The position numbers were made by a program, and so were the translations under genes. This document shows, piece after piece, positions 1 to 9,984 of a DNA stretch of 64,000 bases; positions within the stretch are counted from its first letter, which is position 1, and each line of letters starts with the position of its first letter. Under the pieces are notes generated by a model, which saw only the letters and a list, made by a program, of their open reading frames with translations, was not told the origin of the DNA and made no database searches. The stretch is from Hyphomicrobiales bacterium (GTDB lineage Bacteria; Pseudomonadota; Alphaproteobacteria; Rhizobiales; Rhizobiaceae): contig UEGR01000012.1 of the NCBI GenBank assembly GCA_900465685.1, forward strand, positions 1 to 64,000, written 5' to 3'.

Positions 1-14
1 TATGAGTCGGTCAC

Positions 15-554
15 CTAGCGCACCTGATCCAGCAATCGCTTGCATTCCAGAAGATCGAACAGCGCTTCCTGCAAAAGCGAGCGATTGTCCTTGGACGGGC
101 GCTTGCCATCGGCGCCAATGGGGCCGTCATCTTCGCCCTTCAGCAAACCGAACAGCTTGCGCGAGGGCTGCGGGGCCTTGATGCCGCTTGGCAGGGCCAT
201 TTCACTATCGGCAGCCTCTTCCGCCGCACGCTTGTCAGCCGCAGCCTGTTTCTGGCGCGTAATGACTTCAATGGCCTGCACATCGCCATTGCCGAGAGCA
301 ATGATGAACTGTGGATTGTTTTCGCGCAGTAGACGCTGCACACCCTTGATCGTATAGCCTTGATCGTAGAGCAGATGGCGAATGCCCTTGAGCAGCTCGA
401 CATCGATTGGACGATAATAGCGGCGACCGCCGCCACGCTTCATCGGCTTGATCTGTGTAAAGCGCGTTTCCCAGAAACGCAGCACATGCTGGGGAAGATC
501 GAGATCCTCCGCAACTTCACTGATCGTCCTGAATGCATCAGGGCTCTTGTCCAT
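15..554 (-). CDS. MerR-family transcriptional regulator
   Basis: DNA-binding regulator of about 179 residues. The N-terminal winged helix (roughly residues 6-75) has the MerR pattern: [20 protein letters not shown] followed by an RRYYRP wing segment. The C-terminal half is charged and Ala-rich and lacks the cysteines of metal-sensing MerR proteins, so the signal cannot be guessed. The reading frame stays open to 668, but I place the start at the Met of MDKSPDAF, immediately before the conserved domain. It lies downstream of ihfA on the same strand, a neighbourhood that is common in alphaproteobacteria. Family assignment is secure; the function is unknown. Confidence 0.85.
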   Translation of the reverse strand: MDKSPDAFRTISEVAEDLDLPQHVLRFWETRFTQIKPMKRGGGRRYYRPIDVELLKGIRHLLYDQGYTIKGVQRLLRENNPQFIIALGNGDVQAIEVITRQKQAAADKRAAEEAADSEMALPSGIKAPQPSRKLFGLLKGEDDGPIGADGKRPSKDNRSLLQEALFDLLECKRLLDQVR

Positions 555-1031
555 CCACCTGCCCTTTCCAGCAGCAACGGCCCGCTCACCGAGCGACCCG
601 TATAGGCTTTGAAATTCCACTTGCGGTCCGCACGATACGCAGACAGTGACAATAAGGCGGAATGCCACCAGTTTTTCAAAAACCGTGGCCTACTTATACT
701 GTCCGAACGCCGATTGAAACCCGATGGCGTTTCACGCTGAAACTCTTTCCGAAAAGCCTATGCGCTCTCGGATTCGAATATTAGCGAAATGATTCGTTCC
801 ACTATATCCATTATATAATATCAGAGCTTTATACGCATCCCTTCACATGGGTGAGGCACAGTAGCCAGTCCTTAAATACGGCTCAGCCGAATTTAAATGC
901 GCACAGCCGCTCCACTTTGCAGCGAAGCAGACCACCGAACCGCGATGTAAGTGGAGTGAGACGGCAGCGTGAACCCGTCATTACGCGCCATGCGCCAGAA
1001 CGCGCAAACCGCTACCTTTTGCACCTGAGCT
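555..1031. other. Intergenic region between merR and ihfA
   Basis: About 480 bases without a convincing gene. An AT-rich stretch around 795-830 could hold a minus-strand promoter for merR. An 8-base inverted repeat (CTCCACTT at 910-917, AAGTGGAG at 949-956) could fold into a hairpin with a 31-base loop. I see no tRNA and no ORF with a ribosome binding site. Confidence 0.4.
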
Positions 1032-1032
1032 G

Positions 1033-1069
1033 AAAAAACAAATGCCGCCCGAGGAAACTGGGGCGGCAT
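1033..1069 (-). terminator. Rho-independent terminator of ihfA
   Basis: On the minus strand, a stem of ATGCCGCCC (1042-1050) with GGGCGGCAT (1061-1069) and a 10-base loop is followed by six T (1033-1038). It lies 10 bases after the ihfA stop codon. Confidence 0.85.
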
Positions 1070-1078
1070 CGATCCGTA

Positions 1079-1399
1079 TTATTTGCTCTTGGTTTCGCGC
1101 TTCTGATGTTCCTGCAGAATACGCTGCTTGAGAACATTGGAAGCCTTGAAGGTCATCACGCGTCGCGGAAGAATTGGTACTTCTTCGCCGGTCTTCGGAT
1201 TGCGACCGATACGCTCGTTCTTGTCGCGGACCTGAAAAGTGGCAAATGACGACAGCTTCACTGTTTCGCCATTGACGATTGCGTCACAGACCTCGTCGAG
1301 AATCATCTCGACCAAAGCCGCCGACTCCGTTCTGGAAAGACCGACCTTACGGTAAACAGCCTCTGCCAGATCAGCCCGCGTGACCGTTTTACCTCCCAT
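1079..1399 (-). CDS. ihfA: Integration host factor subunit alpha
   Basis: Small basic DNA-bending protein of 106 residues that forms the IHF heterodimer with the beta subunit and shapes promoters, origins and recombination complexes. It has the HU/IHF fold, with the N-terminal helices ([20 protein letters not shown]), the [13 protein letters not shown] strand and the arm signature [12 protein letters not shown], which contains the intercalating proline. The frame is open upstream to 1462, but the ATG at 1399 has AGGTGG about 8 bases before it and matches the family start. It follows plsX-fabH on the same strand and ends in its own terminator. Confidence 0.95.
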   Translation of the reverse strand: MGGKTVTRADLAEAVYRKVGLSRTESAALVEMILDEVCDAIVNGETVKLSSFATFQVRDKNERIGRNPKTGEEVPILPRRVMTFKASNVLKQRILQEHQKRETKSK

Positions 1400-1576
1400 A
1401 ACCGAACCCACCTGGTTAGCGTTTGAACAGATAATATCCTTACGTGACAGGACGTTACACAAATAAAAGCGGCTCGGTCAAGCCGCGAGTTCCCTCGCAG
1501 CGGATCAATTTTATTGCTTTTCTTTTCTGATCCGATTTCCAACGTGACAGAGCGCCCTCATTTTGGGGCAATTGGC

Positions 1577-2548
1577 TTACCAGCGCAGCAAAACCGCACC
1601 CCATGTAAATCCGCCACCCATGGCTTCGAGAAGGACCAGATCGCCCTTCTTGATCCGGCCATCCGCAACAGCTGTCGCCAGCGCCAGCGGCACCGATGCA
1701 GCTGAAGTGTTGCCGTGCCGGTCAACAGTAATGACGACCTTGCTCTCGGCGATATTCAGCTTCTTGGCCGAAGCGTCGATGATGCGCTTGTTGGCCTGAT
1801 GCGGCACAAACCAGTCGATATCGTCCGCTGTAAGGCCCGTTTCCGCGAAAGAAGCTTCAATAACGTCGGTGATCATGCCCACAGCGTGCTTGAAGACTTC
1901 ACGGCCTTCCATGCGCAGATGGCCAACGGTTTGCGTCGTCGAAGGGCCGCCATCCACATAGAGCTTTTCCTTGTGGCTGCCATCCGAGCGCAAATTTGCA
2001 GCCAGAACGCCACGGTCCGAGGTCAGACCCTTGCCTTCGGCAGCTTCCAGCACCACGGCGCCTGCGCCGTCGCCAAACAGAACGCAGGTCGTGCGGTCGG
2101 TCCAGTCGAGAATACGCGAGAAAGTTTCCGCGCCGATGACCAGAACGCGCTCGGCCATGCCGCCGCGAATATAAAGATCGGCTGTCGTGATGGCATAGAT
2201 AAAGCCGCTGCACACAGCCTGCATGTCGAAAGCAAAGCCCGAGTTGATGCCAAGCTCACGCTGGATTTCCACAGCGCTGGCCGGGAATGTGTTGTTCGGC
2301 GTCGAGGTGGCGACCAGAACAAGATCGATATCCGATGGCTGCAATCCTGCATTTTCGATTGCCGCACGCGCGGCGGCTGCGCCCAGCGAAACCGTGGTTT
2401 CGTCATCGCCGGCAATATGGCGTTCGCGAATGCCCGTGCGCTGCACGATCCATTCGTCCGAGGTCTCTATGACACCCTCAAAGTCGGTGTTTTTCATGAC
2501 CCGCTTCGGCAATGCCGAACCGATACCCCGCACGACAGATCGTATCAT
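1577..2548 (-). CDS. fabH: Beta-ketoacyl-ACP synthase III
   Basis: Starts fatty-acid synthesis by condensing acetyl-CoA with malonyl-ACP in the cytoplasm. At 323 residues the length is normal for the family. The thiolase-fold catalytic triad is visible: Cys113 in DMQAVCSGF, His250 in FVPHQANKR and Asn280 in [10 protein letters not shown]. The C-terminal GGGFTWGA glycine motif is also present. It lies 83 bases downstream of plsX and probably shares its transcript, linking initiation of fatty-acid synthesis with phospholipid synthesis. No oddities seen. Confidence 0.97.
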   Translation of the reverse strand: MIRSVVRGIGSALPKRVMKNTDFEGVIETSDEWIVQRTGIRERHIAGDDETTVSLGAAAARAAIENAGLQPSDIDLVLVATSTPNNTFPASAVEIQRELGINSGFAFDMQAVCSGFIYAITTADLYIRGGMAERVLVIGAETFSRILDWTDRTTCVLFGDGAGAVVLEAAEGKGLTSDRGVLAANLRSDGSHKEKLYVDGGPSTTQTVGHLRMEGREVFKHAVGMITDVIEASFAETGLTADDIDWFVPHQANKRIIDASAKKLNIAESKVVITVDRHGNTSAASVPLALATAVADGRIKKGDLVLLEAMGGGFTWGAVLLRW

Positions 2549-2631
2549 TTTTTATTCCTGTCCTCATATACGAACGGAACGAGGCTGTTGCCCGCACCGT
2601 CGAAATCCGCGCCCACTGGAGGGGCAAATAA

Positions 2632-3690
2632 TTATTTGGCCGCTTCGCCGCCTTCACTGGACGAAACATGCGGGTGACTGTGGTGAAAATGCGCCAAATC
2701 GGCTTCAATCTTCTCCAGAAGACGATTGCGCACCATGTCGTAGCCCACTTCAACCGCCGAGCAGAAGCCTTCAGCATTCGCGCCGCCATGGCTCTTGATG
2801 ACGATGCCGCTCAAGCCAAGGAACACACCGCCATTGACCTTGTTCGGGTCCATTTTTTCGCGCAGGCGATCAAAAGCGCCCTTGGCAAAAACATAGCCGA
2901 TCTTGGCCAGCAAAGTGCGGGTCATGGCCTGGCGGAGCAATGTCGCCATCTGACGCGCCGTGCCTTCGGCGGCTTTAAGAGCGATATTGCCGGTGAAACC
3001 TTCGGTCACCACGACATCGACGCTACCTTTGCCAATGTCGTTGCCTTCCACGAAGCCGGAATATGCCAGACCGTCCAGCGGTGTATCGCGCAGGATCTGA
3101 CCGGCTTCCTTGATCTCGTCGAGACCCTTGACCTCTTCCGTGCCGACATTCAGCAGGCCAACCGTCGGCTTGCGCACTTCAAACAGCGCCCGTGCCATAC
3201 CAGCGCCCATCACAGCGTAATCGACCAGCTGGCGCGCATCGGCGCCGATCGTCGCGCCGACATCCAGCACAATGCTTTCACCGCGCAACGTCGGCCAGAT
3301 GCCCGCAAGCGCCGGACGTTCAACATCCGACATCATCCGCAGGCAGAATTTCGACATGGCCATGAGTGCGCCCGTATTGCCCGCAGAAACGCACGCATCG
3401 GCTTCGCCGGTCTTCACGGCCTCAATGGCCTTCCACATCGTGGACTTGCCGCGCCCGTTGCGCAGAGCCTGGCTGGGCTTGTCGTCCATACCAATGGAAA
3501 CTTCACAGGCACGAAACTCGGATGCGGCCTGCAACTTCGGAAAGCGCGCCAACACCGGCTCAACCTGTCCGGCCAGACCGAAAAAGATAAAACGCATGTC
3601 GGGATGGCGCTCAAGCGCCTTTGCCGCGCCGGGGACGACCACTTCAGGACCGAAATCACCGCCCATCGCGTCAATCGATATTTTTACCAC
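2632..3690 (-). CDS. plsX: Phosphate acyltransferase PlsX
   Basis: Converts acyl-ACP to acyl-phosphate, the donor for PlsY in phosphatidic acid synthesis; a peripheral membrane enzyme. The 352-residue product begins with the family signature [12 protein letters not shown] and has the conserved segments [23 protein letters not shown] and [17 protein letters not shown]. The start codon is GTG with only a weak AAGA upstream. A GC-rich hairpin in the leader (around 3724-3755) may affect expression. It is the first gene of the plsX-fabH pair; the DUF177 gene upstream is on the same strand, 131 bases away. Confidence 0.96.
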   Translation of the reverse strand: MVKISIDAMGGDFGPEVVVPGAAKALERHPDMRFIFFGLAGQVEPVLARFPKLQAASEFRACEVSIGMDDKPSQALRNGRGKSTMWKAIEAVKTGEADACVSAGNTGALMAMSKFCLRMMSDVERPALAGIWPTLRGESIVLDVGATIGADARQLVDYAVMGAGMARALFEVRKPTVGLLNVGTEEVKGLDEIKEAGQILRDTPLDGLAYSGFVEGNDIGKGSVDVVVTEGFTGNIALKAAEGTARQMATLLRQAMTRTLLAKIGYVFAKGAFDRLREKMDPNKVNGGVFLGLSGIVIKSHGGANAEGFCSAVEVGYDMVRNRLLEKIEADLAHFHHSHPHVSSSEGGEAAK

Positions 3691-3821
3691 TCTTGATTAT
3701 TCCTGTTCGATCCCTGCTCCCGGGCCGCGCTCAAGACGCGGCAGGGCTTTTTTGGCGAAAATAGTGGTTTTACGTTGCCGTACAACAATATTTTCTCAAA
3801 CTCGTCGCAAATCACCGTTGA

Positions 3822-4382
3822 TCACGGCTTCTTGTGCCATTCAGACAGCTTTGCGAAGGGCGACTCTGGCTTGTCATCCTCATCATCCGCATCCCCAAAA
3901 ACCTGGGGTTCGGCATCGTCCGGCAGACCGGGCTTGCGCGGATAAGGATCGATTGCCAATTCGAAAAACTCTTCCGCAACCGCACCGACGTCGATCCGGT
4001 CACCGACAAAGGTTTCCGGACTATCGGCACCTTCGGCATCGAGCAGCATTTCGCCGCTCTCATCGAGCTGAACGCGGGCCAGACGCGAATTTTCCGGAAC
4101 GAAAATCGTGTCGACTTCTTCTGCAATCACGTTGGTCAACGGTTCCAGCGTGGTGACGCAGGCCTGCACGATCTCCGCATCGATGCGTCCGCGCACGCGG
4201 ATGCCGTCCTTCTTCCATGGTGTCAGCAGAAATTCAGCCGAAAACGAATTCACCGCCTCAAGCGCATGGCTGGCGGCGAGCTGAGCGCGCTCTTTCTCAT
4301 CGGTGCCGATTGTTACTGTCACGCCCTTCTGGGGCAGGTGCAGAACCGGAACGGGATAGCTCAGCGCCGGTTTATCAGTCAT
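3822..4382 (-). CDS. DUF177 (YceD-like) protein
   Basis: A 186-residue protein of the DUF177/YceD family. In most bacteria this family is encoded next to rpmF and plsX and is linked to 23S rRNA and large-subunit metabolism. Family features are the central ACVTTLEPL segment, followed by an acidic VDTIFVPEN/LDESGEMLLDAEGADSPE stretch and the DxxDVGAVAEEFFELAIDPYPRKPG motif. I chose the ATG at 4382 because GAGG lies 9 bases upstream; the frame is open to 4409. It overlaps the stop of the upstream chaperone gene by 8 bases, so the two are probably translationally coupled. Confidence 0.85.
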   Translation of the reverse strand: MTDKPALSYPVPVLHLPQKGVTVTIGTDEKERAQLAASHALEAVNSFSAEFLLTPWKKDGIRVRGRIDAEIVQACVTTLEPLTNVIAEEVDTIFVPENSRLARVQLDESGEMLLDAEGADSPETFVGDRIDVGAVAEEFFELAIDPYPRKPGLPDDAEPQVFGDADDEDDKPESPFAKLSEWHKKP

Positions 4383-4959
4383 TTTGTTTTGCCTCTTCGG
4401 TATTGTCATGCGTCAGCGCCAGATCGTCGGCATCCATAAAGGAAATCTCGCCAGCCACCAGTGTACTATCGTCGATTGCCCGTAATCGGTCGCGACAACG
4501 CAGAACATATTCGCCTAAATGGCGAGCTTGTGGCCAGAATTCCAGATCGGGCCTAATATTTCGCGTCAATGCGGCGGCAAGCGCCTCGGCATCATCGGTA
4601 TCGAGCGCCGCACCATAAGTGGCCACACGGCCATAAAACATGCGGGCAAGTTTTTTCATGCGTTTTGGAACGCCCTGATCGCCGATTCCCAGTTCGCGCA
4701 GCGAGTGGTCGACATCCTTGAAAAACTCGTCGGCCACTTCCTGAGCAAGCGCCATCAGAGCCTGATTGTCACCGCGCATACGGTGCAGTGTCAGGAAAAT
4801 ATGCACCGACAACATCTCATACCGGCCAAGTGGCGTATCCGGCACATGAAATTGTGCATAAAACCGTTTTTGCCGCGCCGCTGCCACGATCGCCTCGTAC
4901 ACGCGGAGCACGATAGCCTCATTGGCCTTCGATTTGCGGCGGAAAAGTTGGAGAATCAT
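4375..4959 (-). CDS. Ubiquinol-cytochrome c chaperone family protein
   Basis: A 194-residue protein resembling the CBP3/UQCC1 chaperone family, which helps assemble the cytochrome bc1 complex. Recognisable segments are the N-terminal VLRVYEAIVAAARQKRFYAQ, the FHVPDTPLGRYEMLSVHIF motif and a later MRKLARMFYGRVATY-type helix (here MKKLARMFYGRVATYGAALD). It has no signal peptide or membrane helix, consistent with a cytoplasmic chaperone. It is transcribed with the DUF177 gene and divergently from bamE. The assignment is by recall of the family. Confidence 0.8.
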   Translation of the reverse strand: MILQLFRRKSKANEAIVLRVYEAIVAAARQKRFYAQFHVPDTPLGRYEMLSVHIFLTLHRMRGDNQALMALAQEVADEFFKDVDHSLRELGIGDQGVPKRMKKLARMFYGRVATYGAALDTDDAEALAAALTRNIRPDLEFWPQARHLGEYVLRCRDRLRAIDDSTLVAGEISFMDADDLALTHDNTEEAKQND

Positions 4960-5048
4960 CCCTGTACGACCGTTCCAGTTGCATATAGAAGCAAGGTGGT
5001 TTACCGAAGTTCTCCCGACGGCGAAAGTGCCGCGCTGATAATAGAATT

Positions 5049-5606
5049 ATGGAGAGGTCTTTGTTGCAGCGGATTTTCTCAACTGTGCGTTCCGGCGCAT
5101 CATCAGGTGCACGCAAGCAGCGTGCTCTTCTGGCTGGTACGGCAATTCTGTTTTCGGCCGCCCTGGTCGGATGCAACACCGCATCCACGCTGAACCCTTC
5201 AGAAACGCTGACTGAGGGCTATGTGCTCGACCAGCAGGCGCTTGATTCGGTGCCGGTCGGCTCCAGCCGCGAGCAGGTTCTGCTGGCGCTCGGCACGCCA
5301 TCGACCACCGCAACCTTCGATAATGAAGTGTTCTACTACATTTCGCAGAAGCGCCACCGCATGGCGCAGTTCATGAAGCCGAAGCTGGTCGACCGTCAGA
5401 TTCTTGCGATCTATTTCGACAAGGACGGCAAGGTTCAGCACATTGCCAATTATGGCATGAAGGACGGCAAGCTGTTCGATTTCGTATCGCGCACCACGCC
5501 AACCGGCGGCAAGGACCAGACCTTCCTCGGTCAGGTTATTCAGGGCGTTTCCAAGGCCCCGACCTCCGTGCCAGGTGCTGGCGCAGGCGGACCTGGCGGC
5601 AGCTAA
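5049..5606 (+). CDS. bamE: Outer membrane protein assembly factor BamE (lipoprotein)
   Basis: Component of the BAM complex that inserts beta-barrel proteins into the outer membrane. A signal peptide ends in the lipobox LVGC (Cys42 from the start used here). The SmpA/OmlA fold follows: VPVGSSREQVLLALGTPS, then a tyrosine-rich strand (FYYISQKRH), then RQILAIYFDKDGKVQHIANYG. The C-terminus is a Gly/Pro/Ala-rich tail. The true start may be a TTG at 5061 or 5064, because GGAGAGG lies just before them whereas nothing precedes the ATG at 5049. It is monocistronic and ends in a strong terminator. Confidence 0.9.
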   Translation: MERSLLQRIFSTVRSGASSGARKQRALLAGTAILFSAALVGCNTASTLNPSETLTEGYVLDQQALDSVPVGSSREQVLLALGTPSTTATFDNEVFYYISQKRHRMAQFMKPKLVDRQILAIYFDKDGKVQHIANYGMKDGKLFDFVSRTTPTGGKDQTFLGQVIQGVSKAPTSVPGAGAGGPGGS

Positions 5607-5631
5607 TCACTGCAAGATCGAATTCAAAAGA

Positions 5632-5656
5632 AAACCCGCCTCTCGGCGGGTTTTTT
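5632..5656. terminator. Bidirectional terminator between bamE and hppA
   Basis: ACCCGCC (5634-5640), loop TCTC, GGCGGGT (5645-5651), then TTTTTT. An A run on the left side makes it usable for hppA on the opposite strand as well. Confidence 0.9.
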
Positions 5657-5680
5657 ATTTTTGAACCTTTCAGAACCCGA

Positions 5681-7846
5681 TCAAGCCATATGCGCCAGCA
5701 CTGCAAGCAGCAGAAGTGCGACGATATTGGTGATCTTGATCGCCGGATTGACGGCCGGACCAGCGGTGTCCTTATAGGGATCGCCGACCGTATCGCCCGT
5801 TACCGAAGCCTTGTGCGCTTCCGAACCCTTCAGGTGCTTCACACCATCGGCGTCGGTAAAGCCATCCTCGAAGCTCTTCTTGGCATTGTCCCATGCTCCG
5901 CCGCCGGAAGTCATGGAAATGGCCACGAAAAGCCCGTTAACGATGACGCCGAGCAACGATGCGCCAAGCGCTGCAAAAGCAGCCGCCTTGGAGCCTGAAA
6001 TCAGCAGCACGCCGAAATACACCACAAGTGGCGCCAGCACCGGCAGAAGCGACGGAATAATCATCTCACGGATTGCCGCTTTGGTCAGAAGATCAACCGC
6101 GCGCGCATAGTCCGGGCGTTCCTTGCCGGTCATGATGCCCGGCTTTTCCTTGAACTGGCGACGAACTTCCTGCACCACCGCCCCGCCTGCGCGACCCACA
6201 GCCGTCATGGCCATGCCGCCAAACAGATAGGGAATCAGGCCGCCGAAGATCAGACCTGCCACCACATAGGGATTGGACAGATCGAACGATACCGGTCCCA
6301 TATCCGCGAAATACGGGTAGGTCTGGCCGTTGGCCGCGAAGTAAGCAAGATCATTGGAATAGGCTGCGAACAGCACCAAAGCGCCCAGACCTGCCGAACC
6401 GATGGCGTAGCCCTTGGTCACAGCCTTGGTCGTGTTGCCCACGGCATCCAGCGCATCCGTGGACTTGCGCACTTCCGGATCAAGACCGGCCATTTCCGCA
6501 ATACCACCGGCATTGTCTGTCACCGGCCCGAAAGCATCAAGCGCCACGATCATCCCGGCAATGCCCAGCATGGCCGTGACCGCAATGGCCGTGCCGAAGA
6601 GACCTGCAAGCTGATAGGTGCTGATAATGCCGCCAACGATCACGATGGCAGGCAATGCGGTTGATTCCAGCGAAACGGCAAGGCCCTGAATGACATTCGT
6701 GCCATGCCCCGTCACGGAAGCCTGCGCGATGGAATTCACCGGGCGCTTGTTGGTGCCGGTATAATATTCGGTGATCACCACGATCAGGCCCGTCACGATG
6801 AGACCGATCAGACCGCAGATGAACAGATTGGTGCCGGTAATGCTCTTTCCGGCCACGGTGCCGATTTCGCCCCAGCCAATCGTCAGCGTGTTGGCAACCC
6901 CAAGCCCGATTATGGACAAGAGACCCGTTACGATCAGGCCCTTATAAAGCGCGCCCATGATCGAGCCGTTGACGCCAAGCTTGACGAAGAACGTACCGGC
7001 AATCGACGTGATCACGCAGGCTCCGCAGATCAGCAGCGGATAGAGCATGACGCTTGGCAGCACGTCCGAACCGTTGAAGAAAATTGCACCCAGAACCATG
7101 GTCGCAACCAAGGTAACGGCGTAAGTCTCGAACAGATCGGCCGCCATACCGGCGCAGTCGCCGACATTATCGCCCACATTGTCGGCGATGGTTGCCGGAT
7201 TGCGCGGATCGTCCTCCGGAATACCCGCTTCAACCTTGCCGACCAGATCGCCGCCGACATCCGCACCCTTGGTGAAGATACCACCGCCGAGACGGGCAAA
7301 GATCGAAATCAGCGATGCGCCAAAGCCGAGCGCCACCAGTGCATCAATAACCGTGCGGTCGGCGGGCGCATAACCCAACCAGACGGTGAGAATGAAATAG
7401 TAGACGGATACGCCCAGCAACGCGAGACCGGCCACCAGAAGGCCGGTAACGGCACCGGACTTGAAAGCCATTTCAAGCCCGCCTGCCAGACTCAAGGAAG
7501 CGGCCTGTGCTGTGCGCACATTGGCGCGCACCGAAACATGCATCCCGATAAAGCCTGTGACGCCGGACAGAATTGCGCCGATGAGAAAGCCGATGGCGGC
7601 GCTCAGCGACAGCAAATACCATGCGGCGAGAAACACAACGACACCGACAATCGCAATCGTGGAATATTGTCGTGTGAGATAGGCCGACGCACCTTCGCGG
7701 ATGGCGCCAGCGATTTCCTGCATACGCGGCGTTCCCTGATCAGCCGCCAGGATCGAACGGATCGACCAGAAGGCGAAAAGAACGGAAACCACGCCGCAGG
7801 CAATAACGAGAAGTAAAACTGCCACTCCCATTTGCATAAAGGCCAA
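5681..7846 (-). CDS. hppA: Membrane-bound proton-translocating pyrophosphatase
   Basis: Hydrolyses pyrophosphate and pumps protons across the inner membrane; a multi-span protein of 721 residues. Family motifs are [20 protein letters not shown] (pyrophosphate-binding site), [38 protein letters not shown] and the C-terminal [18 protein letters not shown]. The segment [10 protein letters not shown] carries Lys where potassium-dependent enzymes carry Ala, so this should be the potassium-independent proton-pumping type. It is a single gene whose upstream region (7847-8157) must contain its promoter. Confidence 0.97.
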   Translation of the reverse strand: MAFMQMGVAVLLLVIACGVVSVLFAFWSIRSILAADQGTPRMQEIAGAIREGASAYLTRQYSTIAIVGVVVFLAAWYLLSLSAAIGFLIGAILSGVTGFIGMHVSVRANVRTAQAASLSLAGGLEMAFKSGAVTGLLVAGLALLGVSVYYFILTVWLGYAPADRTVIDALVALGFGASLISIFARLGGGIFTKGADVGGDLVGKVEAGIPEDDPRNPATIADNVGDNVGDCAGMAADLFETYAVTLVATMVLGAIFFNGSDVLPSVMLYPLLICGACVITSIAGTFFVKLGVNGSIMGALYKGLIVTGLLSIIGLGVANTLTIGWGEIGTVAGKSITGTNLFICGLIGLIVTGLIVVITEYYTGTNKRPVNSIAQASVTGHGTNVIQGLAVSLESTALPAIVIVGGIISTYQLAGLFGTAIAVTAMLGIAGMIVALDAFGPVTDNAGGIAEMAGLDPEVRKSTDALDAVGNTTKAVTKGYAIGSAGLGALVLFAAYSNDLAYFAANGQTYPYFADMGPVSFDLSNPYVVAGLIFGGLIPYLFGGMAMTAVGRAGGAVVQEVRRQFKEKPGIMTGKERPDYARAVDLLTKAAIREMIIPSLLPVLAPLVVYFGVLLISGSKAAAFAALGASLLGVIVNGLFVAISMTSGGGAWDNAKKSFEDGFTDADGVKHLKGSEAHKASVTGDTVGDPYKDTAGPAVNPAIKITNIVALLLLAVLAHMA

Positions 7847-8157
7847 CTCCTATTGAGTTTGCGCCGGCTACCGTCAGATCGACCTCAGATAAACATCCGA
7901 TACTGGGTAATTAACGGCAGGCATATGCGCATGAAGGCCCGAAAACCCCTCCCCGGGCCGATTAGAGCGGCATGGAAAGTGCCTGAAGCCACCACGTCTT
8001 ACCGGGCTTCAACGGTATAGTTCATCAGGAACTTAACACCTTGAAATCAAATAATTAGAAAGTTCCCTTGTAGTCGGTCATTCTCAATGCCGCATGACCA
8101 ACATGCGAAACGGTTGAACAAACGTCAAGCCGTTCTTTGCCAGCATACAATGAAAGA
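7847..8157. other. Intergenic region upstream of hppA
   Basis: About 310 bases between the nusB-side terminator and the hppA start. It should carry the hppA promoter. Two small inverted repeats are visible (GGCCCG near 7937 with CGGGCC near 7955; GGTCAT/ATGACC around 8076-8099). No ORF with a ribosome binding site seen. Confidence 0.4.
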
Positions 8158-8181
8158 AGGGCTGTGATTTCTCACAGCCCT
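8158..8181 (-). terminator. Terminator of the nrdR-rib-nusB operon
   Basis: Perfect 10-base stem AGGGCTGTGA (8158-8167) with TCACAGCCCT (8172-8181) and a 4-base loop. On the minus strand it is followed by a T-rich tail. It lies downstream of nusB, after the palindromic repeat at 8217-8261. Confidence 0.75.
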
Positions 8182-8216
8182 TTCTATTCTTATCCTGATC
8201 TATAAGCCGGTATTAA

Positions 8217-8261
8217 AGCGCATCCCGAAAAGTGTGAAACGGTTTTCGGAAAAGATGCGCG
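8217..8261 (+). repeat. Dispersed palindromic intergenic repeat, copy 1
   Basis: A 45-base element beginning AGCGCATCCCGAAAAGTG and ending GATGCGCG. Its ends pair (GCGCAT with ATGCGC), as do the inner CCGAAAA and TTTTCGG. A second copy in the opposite orientation lies at 19089-19134. A companion inverted motif follows near 8279-8306 up to the nusB stop codon. This type of GCGCAT...CGAAAAG...CGGTTTTCGG repeat is familiar from Rhizobiales intergenic regions. Confidence 0.8.
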
Positions 8262-8303
8262 TTATAACAAACAGTTTGAGCGTCGATCAGATCGAAACAC
8301 GCT

Positions 8304-8813
8304 CTAATGGCGTGGCTTGGCCCCACGGCTTTCGCCGCGAATGACAAAGGCAAGGCGGTCGAGCACAGCATTCACAAGCTTTGGCTCGTCTTCAGTGTAG
8401 AAAGCCTTGGCGATATCGACATATTCCGAGACAATCACGGCAGTCGGCACATCGTTGCGCGACGTCAGTTCCCATGCACCGGCGCGCAGGATCGCGCGCA
8501 GCGTGGAATCAAGACGCGACAGCGGCCAGTCTTCGGTCAGCGCCTGATGGATCATCGGATCGAGCTTCAGCTGGCTGTCCACAACACCGGCAACGATAGC
8601 GCGGAACCACTGCGGATCGGCATCGAGATATTGCGTGCCGTCCACTTCCTTGCCGAGGCGGAAGGCTTCGTATTCTGCGACCACTTCCATCACGCCCGTA
8701 CCGGCAACGTCCATCTGGTAGAGCGCCTGCACGGCGGCAAGGCGGGCAACGCCACGCTTGTTCGCCGTACGCGGCAGGTTTGGTGTCGGGCGACCTTCTG
8801 CGGAAGAACTCAT
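8304..8813 (-). CDS. nusB: Transcription antitermination protein NusB
   Basis: RNA-binding partner of NusE/S10 in rRNA antitermination complexes. The 169-residue all-helical product has the family N-terminus [14 protein letters not shown] and the C-terminal segments [30 protein letters not shown] and [10 protein letters not shown]. It follows ribH by 5 bases; this ribH-nusB linkage is widespread in alphaproteobacteria. A GGAG about 9 bases before the ATG supports the start. Confidence 0.95.
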   Translation of the reverse strand: MSSSAEGRPTPNLPRTANKRGVARLAAVQALYQMDVAGTGVMEVVAEYEAFRLGKEVDGTQYLDADPQWFRAIVAGVVDSQLKLDPMIHQALTEDWPLSRLDSTLRAILRAGAWELTSRNDVPTAVIVSEYVDIAKAFYTEDEPKLVNAVLDRLAFVIRGESRGAKPRH

Positions 8814-8818
8814 AATAT

Positions 8819-9280
8819 TCAGGCTCCGAATTTCTTACGCAGGTCAATCATGGTCAGTGCGGCGCGGGCAGCAAAACCGCCCTTGTCCTTGTCAGTACGG
8901 CGCGCACGCGCCCATGCCTGCTCGTCATTTTCGACGGTCAGAATGCCATTGCCGATGGCAAGGCTTTCTTCAACGGCGAGATCAGTCAGCGCACGGCAGG
9001 ATTCGTTTGCAACAATGTCGAAATGATAGGTTTCGCCACGGATAACCGTGCCAAGAGCGACATAGCCGTCATAGTCGGTGCCGCCATTGTCTGCGCCGTC
9101 GAGGGCGAAGGAAATGGTTGCCGGAATTTCCAGCGCGCCCGGTACGGTCACGACGTCATAGGTCGCGCCAGCGTCGTCAAGGGCTGCCTTTGCGCCATCA
9201 AGAAGCGCATCGGCTAGATCGTCGTAGAAACGCGCTTCAACAATAAGCAAATGCGGCGCATGCGCCTCGTGATCGGACAT
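8819..9280 (-). CDS. ribH: 6,7-dimethyl-8-ribityllumazine synthase
   Basis: Penultimate riboflavin-biosynthesis enzyme; condenses the ribityl-aminouracil with dihydroxybutanone phosphate. Family motifs: [16 protein letters not shown] near the N-terminus, [31 protein letters not shown] and the LTVEN segment near the C-terminus. The ATG at 9280 has GGAG 6 bases upstream. An in-frame ATG at 9292 would add four residues (157 residues in total) but has no ribosome binding site. It resembles the Brucella type I enzyme (RibH1) that I remember. It lies in the nrdR-ribD-ribE-ribH-nusB run. Confidence 0.94.
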   Translation of the reverse strand: MSDHEAHAPHLLIVEARFYDDLADALLDGAKAALDDAGATYDVVTVPGALEIPATISFALDGADNGGTDYDGYVALGTVIRGETYHFDIVANESCRALTDLAVEESLAIGNGILTVENDEQAWARARRTDKDKGGFAARAALTMIDLRKKFGA

Positions 9281-9375
9281 GAGAAACTCCATGACAAATT
9301 TTGCGGACCGCAACACCTGCGGTCAACGCTCAAATCGGGATATGCTTTTACAGCCTGGAATTTTAGGCTGTAAGC

Positions 9376-9984
9376 CTATTTCCGATATTGCGCAAGCCTT
9401 GCCGCATAGCGTGCGAGCTGGTCGATCTCGATATTCACCTTGTCGCCCGCTTTTCGCTGTCCCCAGGTGGTGACTTCCAGCGAATGGCGGATGAGCAAAA
9501 CGTCAAATTCATTGCCTTTCACACCGTTGACCGTCAGCGACGTGCCGTCCAGTGCGACCGAACCCTTCTGGGCGATGAATGGCGCCAGCTCTTCCGGCGC
9601 GCGCAAGGTGAAGCGCACCGCGTCGCCCTCGTCCTTGCGTTCAACGATTTCAGCCTGTCCGTCGACATGGCCGGAAACGAGATGTCCGCCCATTTCGTCT
9701 CCAAGCTTCAGCGAGCGTTCCAGATTGATATTGGTTCCATTCTCCCAGGTGGAGATTGTGGTCAGACGCAGGGCTTCTTCCCATGCCTCGACCTCGAACC
9801 AGCGGGCATTGGTGCCCTTTTCCGGCAGTGCAACGACAGTCAGGCAAACACCGGAACAAGCAATCGAAGCGCCAAGCTCAATCGTTTCTGGATCATAGAC
9901 GGTTTCGATACGCAGCAGCACGCCTTCATTCAGCGGCTTGATCCGGTCAACCTTGCCGATATCGGTAATAATGCCTGTGAACAT
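9376..9984 (-). CDS. ribE: Riboflavin synthase subunit alpha
   Basis: Dismutates two lumazine molecules to riboflavin. The product has about 202 residues and the expected tandem lumazine-binding repeats: the first begins MFTGIITDIG and contains ACSGVCLTV; the second contains GHLVSGHVDG and ALDGTSLTVNGV. The ATG at 9984 overlaps the ribD stop by one base (TGATG), a typical coupling arrangement. A short gap to ribH (95 bases) contains no recognisable riboswitch. Confidence 0.95.
   Translation of the reverse strand: MFTGIITDIGKVDRIKPLNEGVLLRIETVYDPETIELGASIACSGVCLTVVALPEKGTNARWFEVEAWEEALRLTTISTWENGTNINLERSLKLGDEMGGHLVSGHVDGQAEIVERKDEGDAVRFTLRAPEELAPFIAQKGSVALDGTSLTVNGVKGNEFDVLLIRHSLEVTTWGQRKAGDKVNIEIDQLARYAARLAQYRK

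Noticed and set aside
851-1033. 60-codon plus-strand ORF upstream of ihfA
   Set aside because: No ribosome binding site, odd composition and overlap with the ihfA terminator; no support as a gene.
2668-3696. Long plus-strand ORF over plsX
   Set aside because: Antisense shadow of a clearly conserved gene; high GC third positions on the plsX strand create it.
9281-9375. FMN riboswitch in the riboflavin operon
   Set aside because: The gap is only 95 bases and lies inside the operon; I see no conserved riboswitch core there or upstream of nrdR.
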